From the NCBI GenBank assembly GCA_005223125.1, contig NJBH01000019.1:1-64000 (forward strand): 64,000 bases of DNA. Reading direction: 5' to 3'. The translations under genes and the position numbers were made by a program. This document shows, in pieces, positions 54,318 through 63,526 of the stretch. The stretch's first letter is position 1. The number at the start of each line of letters is the position of its first letter. Source of the DNA: Promethearchaeota archaeon Loki_b32. GTDB lineage: Archaea > Asgardarchaeota > Lokiarchaeia > Sigyniarchaeales > SOKP01. The notes beneath the pieces were generated by a model. It saw nothing but the letters and a program-made list of their open reading frames with translations, did no database searches and was not told where the DNA came from.

Positions 54318-54380
54318 TACAAAAGCTTTTAAATCTACAAATCAAGCCATGATCATATTAAAACAGTTATCCAAATCTGA
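54318..54380 (+). pseudogene. Relic of an alcohol dehydrogenase C-terminus
   Basis: Twenty codons followed by TGA line up without gaps to the end of the dehydrogenase at 51344: SHDHIKTVIQI against SRDHIKTIIQI, with an F and a Y also matching upstream and one internal TAA. It marks a second, decayed dehydrogenase copy between two fused beta-helix genes. Confidence 0.7.
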
Positions 54381-54498
54381 TCCATTTTCTCTTTTAATTC
54401 TTTCAATTTTACAATTAGGTCATATTTTTAAAACATTGAGTTTTTTAGAAAAATTATCTTAATTACTAAATATAAATCAAAATTGAAAATTTAATAAA

Positions 54499-56337
54499 AT
54501 GGCAACGATAGAGCAACAATCGACTGAGAATAGCTTAGAGGATAAAACTATTAGAGAAGAAATTAAAAATCCATATTTTTGGTATCTCATTATTCTTTTT
54601 ACAATTTATTTAGCTTCACTTGTAATTCCCGCTATTATATTTATGACTTATTTAGTTCTATTTTTTTTACCAGCTTTCTTAGAAACAACAAATTTTATAG
54701 CACTTTTTACAGAGTTTAAGCCATTAATAGCATTGATCACTATGCCATTGATTCTCATTGGTTGTTATCTTATCCGTTTGTTTTTCATAGGCTTAATCAC
54801 ACGTGGTTTTTGGAGTTTGAGCGAAAAAAGGTCACCAAGTAAAGAAGGGATTATACCAAGAAATTTCCCGAGTAAAACATTGAATTACTATCAAATGAGA
54901 GGTTTTATGATTAAATATGGAAAGAATGCTTTTATGAAAGGGCTTTTTCCTTGGCTCAGCAACTGGTTTTTTAATTTTATTGGAGCTAGTAAAATTGGTA
55001 AAGGTACAACATTAGAAGAATCTGTATGTAATGATAAATTTATTAACGTAGGCGAGAATTGTTATATAGGTGTGAATACAACCTTAGCGAGCCATCTCCT
55101 CGAGGGTATTTTTGGCAATATCTCCTATTTTGAAATTAAATTTGGTAATAATGTAACCGCTGCTGCATTGTGCAATATTGGTGCGGGAAGTGAGGTTTTT
55201 GATGATACATATCTATTACCTCTAGCTTCTACACCGAAACATAGTGTATTAAATAAAAATAAAAAAAAAAGCTTTTATTTTGGAATTCCGATGAGAAGAA
55301 TCTTTAGAAAAAAGATTATGGAATACTTAAACGTTAAACCAGAGGATTTAGAAAAAAATGAAAATATTAACGACTATAAAGATAAAAATCTGTTAAAAAA
55401 ATTAAAACCCATGAAAGATATAAAACAATCTGAAGTTTTTCCTAAAAATGAACAAGAGTTCACAGATTCAAATGAAGATAATATTGATATAAATAATATA
55501 AATGAAGAAGATTTAAGAATTGATTTTACGACAAGTAGTGCAATTTCAAGAGTTAATCTAAAATTTTTAATCGTATACATTCCTATATTTTGGCTTTCTG
55601 GGATGTTAGACACCGTAATTTTTTATACGTTCACTTTTTATGTTCGAAACTGGATTCTTATGGCTTTTTTTCTACCTGCCATGACTATCTTCATGTGGTT
55701 TATCTTTATTATAGCTAGTTTCTTTTTTACTAAATTGTTCTTAATTTTAATAAATTTAATTCATAAACCAAAAGAAGGTTTTTTCAAAGCGGAAAAGGGT
55801 GATACTGATTTTGAATTTTGGTGTTTACGAACAGAAATAAAAAAAATCGTATTATGGTTAATGCGAAACTCGCCTATTCCTTGGATGGATATATTAGCTT
55901 TTAAATGGTTCGGTATAAAAATGACTCTTTCAAGTTCCTTATATGACTCGTGGTGCGATGGTGAATTTATAAAAATGGGAAGATGCGTTCTAATAGGACA
56001 AGGGGCAACTATTATGTCATCCATGGTTATTGGAAACTATTTAATTATCAAAGAGGTGATATTTGATGATTATGTAGTAATCGGTGGTCATTCTACTATC
56101 TCTCCAGGAACAATAGTAGGTAAGGATTCAGTCGTTGGAGCTATTAGTACAACTGCTTATAACCAGATTCTTGAACCAGGATGGATATATTTTGGAATTC
56201 CCGTCATTAAGTTAAAGAAAAACCGATATGCTGAAGAAAGACGTGATATTGTTATGAAAAAAGATGTAGATGAAGAGAGGAAGTTTGAAGTTGAGCATGA
56301 AATTAACATTGAAGAAGACAAAAAAGATCTTACTTAG
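54499..56337 (+). CDS. Fused double membrane hexapeptide-repeat protein
   Basis: This 612-aa paralogue of the protein at 52483 has the same two membrane/beta-helix halves but a longer asparagine- and glutamate-rich linker (~residues 290-340). Its first half has KRSPSKEGIIPRN and FINVGENCYIGVNTTLASHL. The second has TSSAISRVN, IHKPKEGFFKAE and CVLIGQGATIMSSMVIGNYL. It ends in a charged tail shared by all copies (YAEERRD...EVEHEINI). It has its own leader of more than 100 bases after the dehydrogenase relic. Confidence 0.8.
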   Translation: MATIEQQSTENSLEDKTIREEIKNPYFWYLIILFTIYLASLVIPAIIFMTYLVLFFLPAFLETTNFIALFTEFKPLIALITMPLILIGCYLIRLFFIGLITRGFWSLSEKRSPSKEGIIPRNFPSKTLNYYQMRGFMIKYGKNAFMKGLFPWLSNWFFNFIGASKIGKGTTLEESVCNDKFINVGENCYIGVNTTLASHLLEGIFGNISYFEIKFGNNVTAAALCNIGAGSEVFDDTYLLPLASTPKHSVLNKNKKKSFYFGIPMRRIFRKKIMEYLNVKPEDLEKNENINDYKDKNLLKKLKPMKDIKQSEVFPKNEQEFTDSNEDNIDINNINEEDLRIDFTTSSAISRVNLKFLIVYIPIFWLSGMLDTVIFYTFTFYVRNWILMAFFLPAMTIFMWFIFIIASFFFTKLFLILINLIHKPKEGFFKAEKGDTDFEFWCLRTEIKKIVLWLMRNSPIPWMDILAFKWFGIKMTLSSSLYDSWCDGEFIKMGRCVLIGQGATIMSSMVIGNYLIIKEVIFDDYVVIGGHSTISPGTIVGKDSVVGAISTTAYNQILEPGWIYFGIPVIKLKKNRYAEERRDIVMKKDVDEERKFEVEHEINIEEDKKDLT

Positions 56338-56349
56338 GACATCTCAACT

Positions 56350-56745
56350 TTAATCAATTTTCAAGGTAAATTGTTGTTCTAAAAACCTTTTCAAATTCGA
56401 ACATGTAATTTTTAGACTTTGTTTTTTATTATAAAATTGATCATTTCTAGGGCAATCATCATCAAGTAAGCATTTTTTTTTACTAATATCATAGATTAAT
56501 GGATAAAATCTACATCCTTGAGGTCGAAATTCATAAATTTTACATTTCTTTGCAGAGTAATTTAAAAAAACGCAATGACCATCAATGTTTTTTAGTTGAA
56601 ATTGCTCATTTTCATTTTTAAAAACAAAATCACCTTCTCCTATATTATCAATTGAGTTTTTCTTTATTAATTCGATATCTTCAAAAGAAAGAATCATTTC
56701 TGTCTCTAAACAACATTTTCCACAATTTTCGCATTTGTTTCTCAT
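56350..56745 (-). CDS. YkgJ-type zinc/iron-chelating cysteine-cluster protein
   Basis: A 131-aa protein. CENCGKCC (residues 4-11) opens the cluster, followed by GHCVFLN, KKCKIYEFRPQGCRFYP and DDDCPRND. This eight-cysteine pattern is that of the YkgJ family, thought to bind zinc or an iron-sulfur centre; no reaction is established from the sequence. It sits on the opposite strand between two beta-helix membrane genes and ends 13 bases from the stop of the preceding one. Confidence 0.8.
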   Translation of the reverse strand: MRNKCENCGKCCLETEMILSFEDIELIKKNSIDNIGEGDFVFKNENEQFQLKNIDGHCVFLNYSAKKCKIYEFRPQGCRFYPLIYDISKKKCLLDDDCPRNDQFYNKKQSLKITCSNLKRFLEQQFTLKID

Positions 56746-56882
56746 GGTAAATCTTTATTTATGCTTAAGACTCATAAATTTAAAAGGAAAAAAATATCTA
56801 TTAAAATATAATAAGGATCAATTGGTTTTTAATGAAATAAAAGTTACAAAAACGTAAGTAGAATTTAAAATCAAAGCTTTTA

Positions 56883-58784
56883 ATGGTAGAAATGAACAAC
56901 GAAGACAGTGAAATTGAACCTTCCGATTCCGACGAATCAAATAATGAAATCATAAAAGAGGAAATAAGTATTCAATTTCATCTGTATATCATCATTTTTT
57001 TTATCATTTACTATATATCATGGGTAATCCCGGGATTTATTTTTTGGCTATACTTTTTATTTCCCTTTCGAATATACTTTTTAGAAAATCTTAGATTTAT
57101 ATCAATTTTTACTGATTTTCAATCATTGATAACTCTTTTGTTTATGCCATTAGTAATTATAATGTCCTATTTACTTCATTTATTTCTAGTAGGATTAATT
57201 ACAAAATTTATATGGGGAATTACCGAAAGAATATCTCCATCAAAATCAGGGATAATTCCACGAAATATAAGAAGTAGAGCGGCAAATTATTATCACCTCA
57301 GAGGTTTTATGGTAAAATACGGAAAAAACACTTTTATTAAGGGTATTTTTCCTTGGCTATCAAATTGGTTTTTTAATTTTGTTGGATCAAATAAGATTGG
57401 AAAAAATACCACGTTAGAAGAGGCAGTGGGTATGGATAAATTTATAGATATTGGAGAAAATTGTTATATAGGCGTAAATACAAATTTAGCAAGCCATCTT
57501 ATTCAAGGGATCTTTGGTAATATCTCATACTTTGAAATTAAAGTAGGTAATAACGTAACAACTGCTGCCTTCTGTAATGTTGGTCCGGGAAGCGAAGTTT
57601 TTGATGATACATATCTATTACCTCTAGCTTCTACACCGAAACATAGTGTATTAAAAGGAAAAAAGAGCGTTTATTTTGGAATTCCGATGAGAAGAATCTT
57701 TAGGAAAAAGATTATGGAATACTTAAGTGTTAGGCCAGAGGATCTAGAAAGGAATGCGAACATTGAAGGGTATAAAGATAAAAAATTATTAAAAGAACTC
57801 AAAAAAAAAGAAAGTATTGTAACAGAAAAAACAGATATAATTCCTAAGAAAACCACAACAATAGGTGATCTACAGGAAGAAAAGATATCTACTGATCCCC
57901 TTACAAAAGATGATTTAATGATTGATTTTACTACGAGCTCAGCGATAGGCAGAGTAAATATAAAGTTTTTAATAGTTTATTTGCCAATTTTTTGGATTTC
58001 TGGTTTAATTGTAACAATACTTTGGTATTGGTATTCTGAGGATTTAGTAAGTGGAAATTCATTCCTGTTTAAATTACAGTTTTTTCTTTTTTTCCCGATT
58101 GTTTTATTTGGATTGAGTTATATTTTTGCAATTGGATGTATTTTTTTCAGTAAATTACTCTTATTATTAGTTAATTTGATTCATAAACCAATAACAGGAA
58201 TATTTAAGGCAGAAATTGGGAATACAGATTACGAATTTTGGATGTTAAGAACTGAAATAAAGAAAATAGGTTTATGGCTTATGCGAAGTTCTCCATTCCC
58301 CTGGACAGATGTGATCATCTTTAAATTATTTGGTGTAAATATGGATACTTCTAGCCATCTATCTGATACATGGTGTGATGCTGAATTTATAAAATTCGGA
58401 AGAAAAAATTTAATAGGTCAAGGAGCCACTATAATGTCATCGATGGTTGTAGGAAAATATTTATTAATTCAAGATGTTATTTTTGATGATTATGTGATGG
58501 TTGGTGGGCATGCAATTATTGCTCCGGGCACAATTATAGGTAAAGAATCTGTAATAGGAGCAATAAGTTCAACAACATACAATCAAGTTTTAGATCCGGG
58601 TTGGGTATATTTTGGGTTCCCAGCTATTAAGCTTAAAGAAAATAAATATGCTGAAGAAAGACGTGATATAATAGTAAAACGTCAAGTTGATGAGGCAAAA
58701 AAATATACGACCACCCATGAAGTAAATATAGATAAAGATAAAAGAGATTTAATAAAAACAGAAAAAGAGATGAAAGAATCATGA
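56883..58784 (+). CDS. Fused double membrane hexapeptide-repeat protein
   Basis: This 633-aa third fused copy has first-half motifs RISPSKSGIIPRN and FIDIGENCYIGVNTNLASHL. The linker (~residues 290-345) is lysine- and threonine-rich. Second-half motifs are TSSAIGRVN, IHKPITGIFKAE and NLIGQGATIMSSMVVGKYL. Nucleotide identity with the 54499 gene is very high in patches (for example around 57602-57652 and 55202-55252), a sign of recent duplication or gene conversion. Its stop overlaps the start of the next, third-type gene by four bases. Confidence 0.8.
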   Translation: MVEMNNEDSEIEPSDSDESNNEIIKEEISIQFHLYIIIFFIIYYISWVIPGFIFWLYFLFPFRIYFLENLRFISIFTDFQSLITLLFMPLVIIMSYLLHLFLVGLITKFIWGITERISPSKSGIIPRNIRSRAANYYHLRGFMVKYGKNTFIKGIFPWLSNWFFNFVGSNKIGKNTTLEEAVGMDKFIDIGENCYIGVNTNLASHLIQGIFGNISYFEIKVGNNVTTAAFCNVGPGSEVFDDTYLLPLASTPKHSVLKGKKSVYFGIPMRRIFRKKIMEYLSVRPEDLERNANIEGYKDKKLLKELKKKESIVTEKTDIIPKKTTTIGDLQEEKISTDPLTKDDLMIDFTTSSAIGRVNIKFLIVYLPIFWISGLIVTILWYWYSEDLVSGNSFLFKLQFFLFFPIVLFGLSYIFAIGCIFFSKLLLLLVNLIHKPITGIFKAEIGNTDYEFWMLRTEIKKIGLWLMRSSPFPWTDVIIFKLFGVNMDTSSHLSDTWCDAEFIKFGRKNLIGQGATIMSSMVVGKYLLIQDVIFDDYVMVGGHAIIAPGTIIGKESVIGAISSTTYNQVLDPGWVYFGFPAIKLKENKYAEERRDIIVKRQVDEAKKYTTTHEVNIDKDKRDLIKTEKEMKES

Positions 58785-59737
58785 GTGTTCCGAATACTAT
58801 GCGTGTGGGCCCTTTCACACCAACGGTTCTTGTAAAGAAACGATATTTAATATTTTATATTTTTCTCATTTGGATAAGTATAATCCCAATACTCTTGGGA
58901 TTTTGGGTGTATTGGAGAATTTCATGGAACTATGCAAGACCAGTTCATTTTTATACGTTTCTTCCTCTAGTGGCATTTTTAATGTATATAACACTGGTTT
59001 TTTCATCAATTTTTTTTGCGAAAACCTTATTACTTATTGTTAATGCAATTCATAAACCTCGAGAAGGTGTTTTCTTAAGAATATCTGAAGATATAGATTA
59101 TAGATATTGGAGTTTACGCAATACTATAAAAAGGTGGCCAATTTGGCTTGCTCACAGGTTTCCCTTCCCTGGATTTTTAGATAATATATGCTTCAAAATG
59201 TTTGGCGTAAAAACTAAAATCTCGAATTCTTTATTTGAAGGATGGGTAGATACGGAATTTATAGATTTTGGTAAAGATGTAGTAGTTGGTCAAGGTGCAA
59301 TCATCCAATCAGCTGTAATTGTAGGCAATATGTTGATAATACGGAAAACTGTAATCGAAGACTATGTGAGGATAGGTTCACACGCAATAGTTATGCCAGG
59401 CACTCATATTGGGCATAATTGTATATTAGCAGCTAACTCTGTAACGACAGTTGGACAAGTTTTAGAAAACGGATTCATATATGTTGGTATTCCCGCTAAA
59501 AAATTTAAAAAGAACTATTTTTTTGAAGATGGATTAGAAGAAAAGATAAGTACTGTTGAAGATGTTGAAAAGTTAAGAGAAAGATATGAAAAAGTCTATG
59601 TAAAACGAAAAGATGAACTTACCCGTAAAGATCGTAGAGAAATAAAGAAAGAAAAGAAAGAAGAAGAAAAGAAGAGATTCGACATTGAAGTAGATGATGA
59701 TAAATACGATGATTTTGATGAAATGTCTAATATATAA
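58781..59737 (+). CDS. Membrane hexapeptide-repeat protein, third type
   Basis: This 318-aa paralogue of the protein at 47175 has SVPNTMRVGPFTPTVLVKKR, helices at ~20-95, HKPREGVFLRIS, YWSLRNTIKRWPIWL, and the beta-helix FIDFGKDVVVGQGAIIQSAV. The C-terminal ~60 residues are extremely charged (KDRREIKKEKKEEEKKR, then an aspartate-rich end). The ATGA overlap with the fused gene before it mirrors the operon order N-half, C-half, third type at 45363-48023, so the three parts probably act together. Confidence 0.75.
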   Translation: MSVPNTMRVGPFTPTVLVKKRYLIFYIFLIWISIIPILLGFWVYWRISWNYARPVHFYTFLPLVAFLMYITLVFSSIFFAKTLLLIVNAIHKPREGVFLRISEDIDYRYWSLRNTIKRWPIWLAHRFPFPGFLDNICFKMFGVKTKISNSLFEGWVDTEFIDFGKDVVVGQGAIIQSAVIVGNMLIIRKTVIEDYVRIGSHAIVMPGTHIGHNCILAANSVTTVGQVLENGFIYVGIPAKKFKKNYFFEDGLEEKISTVEDVEKLRERYEKVYVKRKDELTRKDRREIKKEKKEEEKKRFDIEVDDDKYDDFDEMSNI

Positions 59738-59745
59738 TAAATAAT

Positions 59746-60453
59746 TTAATGTAAAACAAAATACATTCTTCTATTGTTTTTTCCTTTATTAACAGTTTTA
59801 GTTACTTCAATTTTGCCGATTTCTTTTAGATAGTTAATATGAGTCCCCCCATCAACTTGTTCATCGATATCTCCAATTCTAACAATGCGAAATTCTTTGA
59901 TATTCTTGGGTAATCCTACAGCTAAGCGTGCTAATTCTGGTTTTCCTAAAACTTCATCTCTCGTCATGTAATCAATTGTTATTGGTAAATCTTGGTCTAT
60001 AAATTTATTTGCTTCCTCCACAAAAGCTCGCAATTTTTCAGGAGAATAATCTTGCATTGAAAAATCCATTCTCGTTTTATCTAATTCGATTTGATTTCCC
60101 GTAATTTTAGCATCAGCTCTCTTATAGAGGATATTACTAATTAGATGAGAAGCCGTGTGATGTCGCATAAAAGTGTATCTTCTTTCCCAATCAATTTCAC
60201 AGCTAACTTCATCACCTTCCTTTAGTCCGGGTTTATCTACTTCATGACTAATTTTACCAGAGAATTTACCAACATACACAACCTTAAATTTTTGATCAGC
60301 TTTTATTATAAATCCCTCATCCCAAGGTTGACCACCGCCCTTGGGGTAAAAAGCCGTTTTGTCAAGAATCACATATTTGCTATCTGAAACACCTACAACT
60401 TTAGTATTCCAACTTTTCAGATAGGAATCATCCATATAGAGTGCTCTTGTCAT
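59746..60453 (-). CDS. alaX: AlaX-type alanyl-tRNA editing protein
   Basis: A 235-aa protein with DKTAFYPKGGGQPWDEG, the N-terminal module shared with alanyl-tRNA synthetase. HHTASHLISNIL holds the H-x3-H zinc pair, and QVDGGTHINYLKEIG the third motif. It removes serine or glycine wrongly attached to tRNA-Ala. The usual cysteine of the C-G-G-T-H motif is aspartate here, which I have the impression is seen in some archaeal AlaX. The neighbouring zinc-ribbon genes are on the same strand. Confidence 0.85.
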   Translation of the reverse strand: MTRALYMDDSYLKSWNTKVVGVSDSKYVILDKTAFYPKGGGQPWDEGFIIKADQKFKVVYVGKFSGKISHEVDKPGLKEGDEVSCEIDWERRYTFMRHHTASHLISNILYKRADAKITGNQIELDKTRMDFSMQDYSPEKLRAFVEEANKFIDQDLPITIDYMTRDEVLGKPELARLAVGLPKNIKEFRIVRIGDIDEQVDGGTHINYLKEIGKIEVTKTVNKGKNNRRMYFVLH

Positions 60454-60484
60454 AAAAAGTAAAAAAATATTTTAGCTTATAACT

Positions 60485-60637
60485 TTATTCATTTTCATGA
60501 ATTTCGGAAGGTTTTGCTCCATCAAATAGTTCTAGTTTCAAAAATTTAAGTTTCTTTTTACATTGAGGACAGAAATAATATCCCTGTTCTTTATTTTCAA
60601 AACTAAAACCACATTCTTTACAAACAGCGTAATACAT
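60485..60637 (-). CDS. 50-aa zinc-ribbon protein, tandem copy A
   Basis: This short gene encodes C-x2-C (VCKECGFSF) and, 15 residues on, C-x2-C (YFCPQCKKK), a complete zinc ribbon. A conserved tail FLKLELFDGAKPSEI follows. It is paralogous to the gene 25 bases upstream on the same strand. No partner domain is present; such mini-ribbons often bind RNA or other proteins. Confidence 0.7.
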   Translation of the reverse strand: MYYAVCKECGFSFENKEQGYYFCPQCKKKLKFLKLELFDGAKPSEIHENE

Positions 60638-60662
60638 ATAAAAAATAAATAGTGGATAATAT

Positions 60663-60815
60663 TTAATTTATCTCATAGAGTTCATTAGGTTTAGTACCGC
60701 AAAAAGCTTCCAACTTAATAAATTTCATATCTTTTGAACAATTGGGGCAAAAATATTTACCTTCTTCCTTATTTTCAAATGAATATCCACATTCCTTACA
60801 AACTACGGCTTTCAT
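60663..60815 (-). CDS. 50-aa zinc-ribbon protein, tandem copy B
   Basis: This paralogue of copy A has exactly the same length. VCKECGYSFENKEEG and YFCPNCSKD form the ribbon, with the tail FIKLEAFCGTKPNEL. The near-identical spacing of all four cysteines and of the tail shows tandem duplication with both copies under selection. It probably forms an operon with copy A and perhaps alaX. Confidence 0.7.
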   Translation of the reverse strand: MKAVVCKECGYSFENKEEGKYFCPNCSKDMKFIKLEAFCGTKPNELYEIN

Positions 60816-61007
60816 ATTTTAACTAGGTTAAATAAGATTTTAATAATTTCTTGTTATGAAATACAGAAATGAATAATTTAGGAAATACTTTTGATAAGTT
60901 TTTCATAAAGAAAATAAATAAATTAAAAGTCAAGTTTTATTAATTTATATCTAATTATTGTTATTACAAATATTTATCATCTAAATGCATCATCAAAAGT
61001 GTTTTTA

Positions 61008-62045
61008 ATGAAATATGTAGAATTAGCGGGTAATAAATTTGAAGTAAAAAATGGATTTCTTGATTTAAGCCTTTTAGAGATAAAAGATATTACTGAAATA
61101 CAAGGATTATCTAAAGTAAGAGATTTAAAGAATTTTGAATTGAGTTCAAATGATATTCTACATATAAAAGGACTGGATGAACTAATAGAGTTAGAAATAT
61201 TAAACTTAGGTAGTAATAAAATTATACAAATTAAAGGGTTAGATAATTTAGATAACCTCAAAATATTGCATCTAATAAGCAATCAAATAAAGGAAATTAA
61301 AGGATTAGAGAATTTAAAGAACTTAGAAGAGTTGTATTTGAGAGGAAACCAATTAACAGAATTAAAAGGGTTAGATGGATTAAATTCTTTAAAAAGATTA
61401 GATCTTTCTTGGAATGAAATTACAGAAATTAAAGGATTTGAAGAACTGAAAAATCTAGAAGTATTATGGATTGCAGGCAATCAATTACAAGAAATAACAA
61501 ATCTTGAGAATTTAGTAAATTTAGAGGTTTTAAATCTGGCGGGAAACCAAATTAAGCGAGTAGAAGGATTAAATAATCTAAAAAATTTAAAAAGTCTTTA
61601 TTTAAATAATAATTCACTTGAAGAAATACAAGGTTTAAATGAGTTAGAAAGGTTAGAAACACTTTGGCTCAACACCAACCAAATTTCAGAAATTAGAGGA
61701 TTGGACAATTGCAAAGATTTAAGAATTTTAAATTTAAAGCAAAATGATATTAAACATATTAGAGGATTACATCCCTTAAGTAATTTGGAAAATTTTTTTC
61801 TTTCAGAAAATAATATAGGGGAAATTAAAGGACTTGAGACATTAACTAAATTAGAAACACTTGATTTAGGGCAAAATCATATAATACAAGTTAAGGGATT
61901 AGAGTCTTTAGTAAATTTGAAAGATTTATGGTTAGCTGATAATCTTATCCCTCAGAAGGTATTAGACCAATTAGGAGGGCTTGATTCAGGGGGATATGCA
62001 AATGATCCTTTAAAATTTGTTCAATATTGCCTTGTAAATTTATAA
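61008..62045 (+). CDS. SDS22-like leucine-rich-repeat protein
   Basis: ATG 61008 is preferred over GTG 60999 (three extra residues). The 345-aa product has about 13 consecutive 22-residue repeats of the form I-x-G-L-x-x-L-x-x-L-x-x-L-x-L-x-x-N-x-I-x-x. Examples are IKGLENLKNLEELYLRGNQL and VEGLNNLKNLKSLYLNNNSL. The 22-residue length is that of the SDS22-like subfamily, a curved protein-binding scaffold. There is no signal peptide or membrane helix, so it acts in the cytoplasm. The partner is unknown; this repeat class is common in Asgard archaea and eukaryotes. Confidence 0.85.
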   Translation: MKYVELAGNKFEVKNGFLDLSLLEIKDITEIQGLSKVRDLKNFELSSNDILHIKGLDELIELEILNLGSNKIIQIKGLDNLDNLKILHLISNQIKEIKGLENLKNLEELYLRGNQLTELKGLDGLNSLKRLDLSWNEITEIKGFEELKNLEVLWIAGNQLQEITNLENLVNLEVLNLAGNQIKRVEGLNNLKNLKSLYLNNNSLEEIQGLNELERLETLWLNTNQISEIRGLDNCKDLRILNLKQNDIKHIRGLHPLSNLENFFLSENNIGEIKGLETLTKLETLDLGQNHIIQVKGLESLVNLKDLWLADNLIPQKVLDQLGGLDSGGYANDPLKFVQYCLVNL

Positions 62046-62158
62046 ATTCCTTTTTTAGAAATTTTTTATATAATTAAAAAATAATATTAGAGATCATATA
62101 TCTTACATAATTCTTTTAAATGTTATTTAAAATTAGAATTTTAAAAAGGTAAAAAAAT

Positions 62159-63409
62159 ATGGAATTAACTCCATTTGAGGTTGCCAAAAAGCAAATTGAT
62201 GTTGTTGCTGAAGAGATGGGATTGGATCCAAACTTAACTAAATATCTTAAGAGAGTAGAACGAGCATTAATAGTAACAATACCTGTTAGAATGGATGATG
62301 GGTCCCTTGAGATTTTCGAGGGTTATAGAGTTCATCATAGCACAGTAAGAGGCCCTGGAAAAGGAGGTTTAAGATATTCTCCAGAAGTAAATTTAGATGA
62401 GGTTAAAGCGTTAGCTATATGGATGACTTGGAAGTGTAGTCTTTTAAATTTACCTCTGGGGGGTGCCAAGGGAGGTGTATGCGTAGATCCTAGAAAGTTA
62501 TCTAAAAGAGAATTAGAACGACTTACCAGGAGATATACTTCTGAAATAATTAATATTATTGGGCCTGATATTGACATTCCCGCCCCAGATGTCAACACCA
62601 ATGCCCAGATCATGGCATGGATTATGGACACTTATTCGATGAATAAAGGAAGGTCTGTTCCTGGTGTTGTGACTGGAAAACCTATCGAGATCGGGGGATC
62701 TGTTGGTAGAGAATCTGCAACAGGAATGGGTTTATATTATACACTCGAGGCAATGTGTGAAAAACTAAATTTAGACTTTAAATCATATAAAATTGTTATC
62801 CAAGGCTTTGGAAATGTAGGAGGGACAATTGCAGAATTATTATTTAAGGAAGGATGCAAAGTTTTAGCAGTTTCAGATATATCTGGAGGACTTTATTATT
62901 CAGAGGGCTTGGAAATCGAAAAATTATTGAAGTGGACTAAAGAAGGAAATTATCTAAAAGATTATACTGATGAAAGATACGATTTGATAACAAATGAAGA
63001 ATTACTTTCTATTGAGTGTGACGTTTTAATCCCAGCGGCTCTAGAAAATCAGATAACAGAGAAAAATGCTAATGATATTAAATGTAAAATTATCTTAGAG
63101 GGCGCAAATGGGCCAGTGACACCTGAAGCAGACAAGATATTATTAAATAAGGGGATACATGTGATTCCAGATATTCTTGCTAATGGCGGTGGTGTTTGTG
63201 TCTCATATTTTGAATATGTTCAAGATATCCGAGCTTACTTTTGGGAATTAGACCGGATTAATAGGGAACTTAAAAAAATTATGTTAAAAGCGTTTGAAGA
63301 AGTATACGAACTATCTAAAGAAAGGAATATCCCTCTCCGTACAGCAGCATACATCATCGCCATATCAAGAATTGCGAAAGCTATTGAATTAAGGGGCATT
63401 TTTCCCTAA
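62159..63409 (+). CDS. gdhA: Glutamate dehydrogenase (Glu/Leu/Phe/Val family)
   Basis: The 416 residues are the standard length of the archaeal hexameric enzyme. GPGKGGLRY (K68), TWKCSLLNLPLGGAKGGV (K92 and catalytic K104) and PAPDVNTNAQIMAWI (catalytic aspartate) form the substrate site. VIQGFGNVGGTIAELL is the NAD(P)-binding loop, followed by ANGGGVCVSYFEYVQ. It converts glutamate to 2-oxoglutarate and ammonia, and back, in the cytoplasm. Cofactor preference cannot be settled by eye. It appears to be a single-gene unit. Confidence 0.95.
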   Translation: MELTPFEVAKKQIDVVAEEMGLDPNLTKYLKRVERALIVTIPVRMDDGSLEIFEGYRVHHSTVRGPGKGGLRYSPEVNLDEVKALAIWMTWKCSLLNLPLGGAKGGVCVDPRKLSKRELERLTRRYTSEIINIIGPDIDIPAPDVNTNAQIMAWIMDTYSMNKGRSVPGVVTGKPIEIGGSVGRESATGMGLYYTLEAMCEKLNLDFKSYKIVIQGFGNVGGTIAELLFKEGCKVLAVSDISGGLYYSEGLEIEKLLKWTKEGNYLKDYTDERYDLITNEELLSIECDVLIPAALENQITEKNANDIKCKIILEGANGPVTPEADKILLNKGIHVIPDILANGGGVCVSYFEYVQDIRAYFWELDRINRELKKIMLKAFEEVYELSKERNIPLRTAAYIIAISRIAKAIELRGIFP

Positions 63410-63526
63410 TTTTACTATTTTTATTTTCAATAGTCAATTTAATAATAACTCTTAATTTCAAAAATTCATAATTTAATAAATATAAATGGATTTATCTATA
63501 AAATTACATCTTTTTGTGAAATAAAA

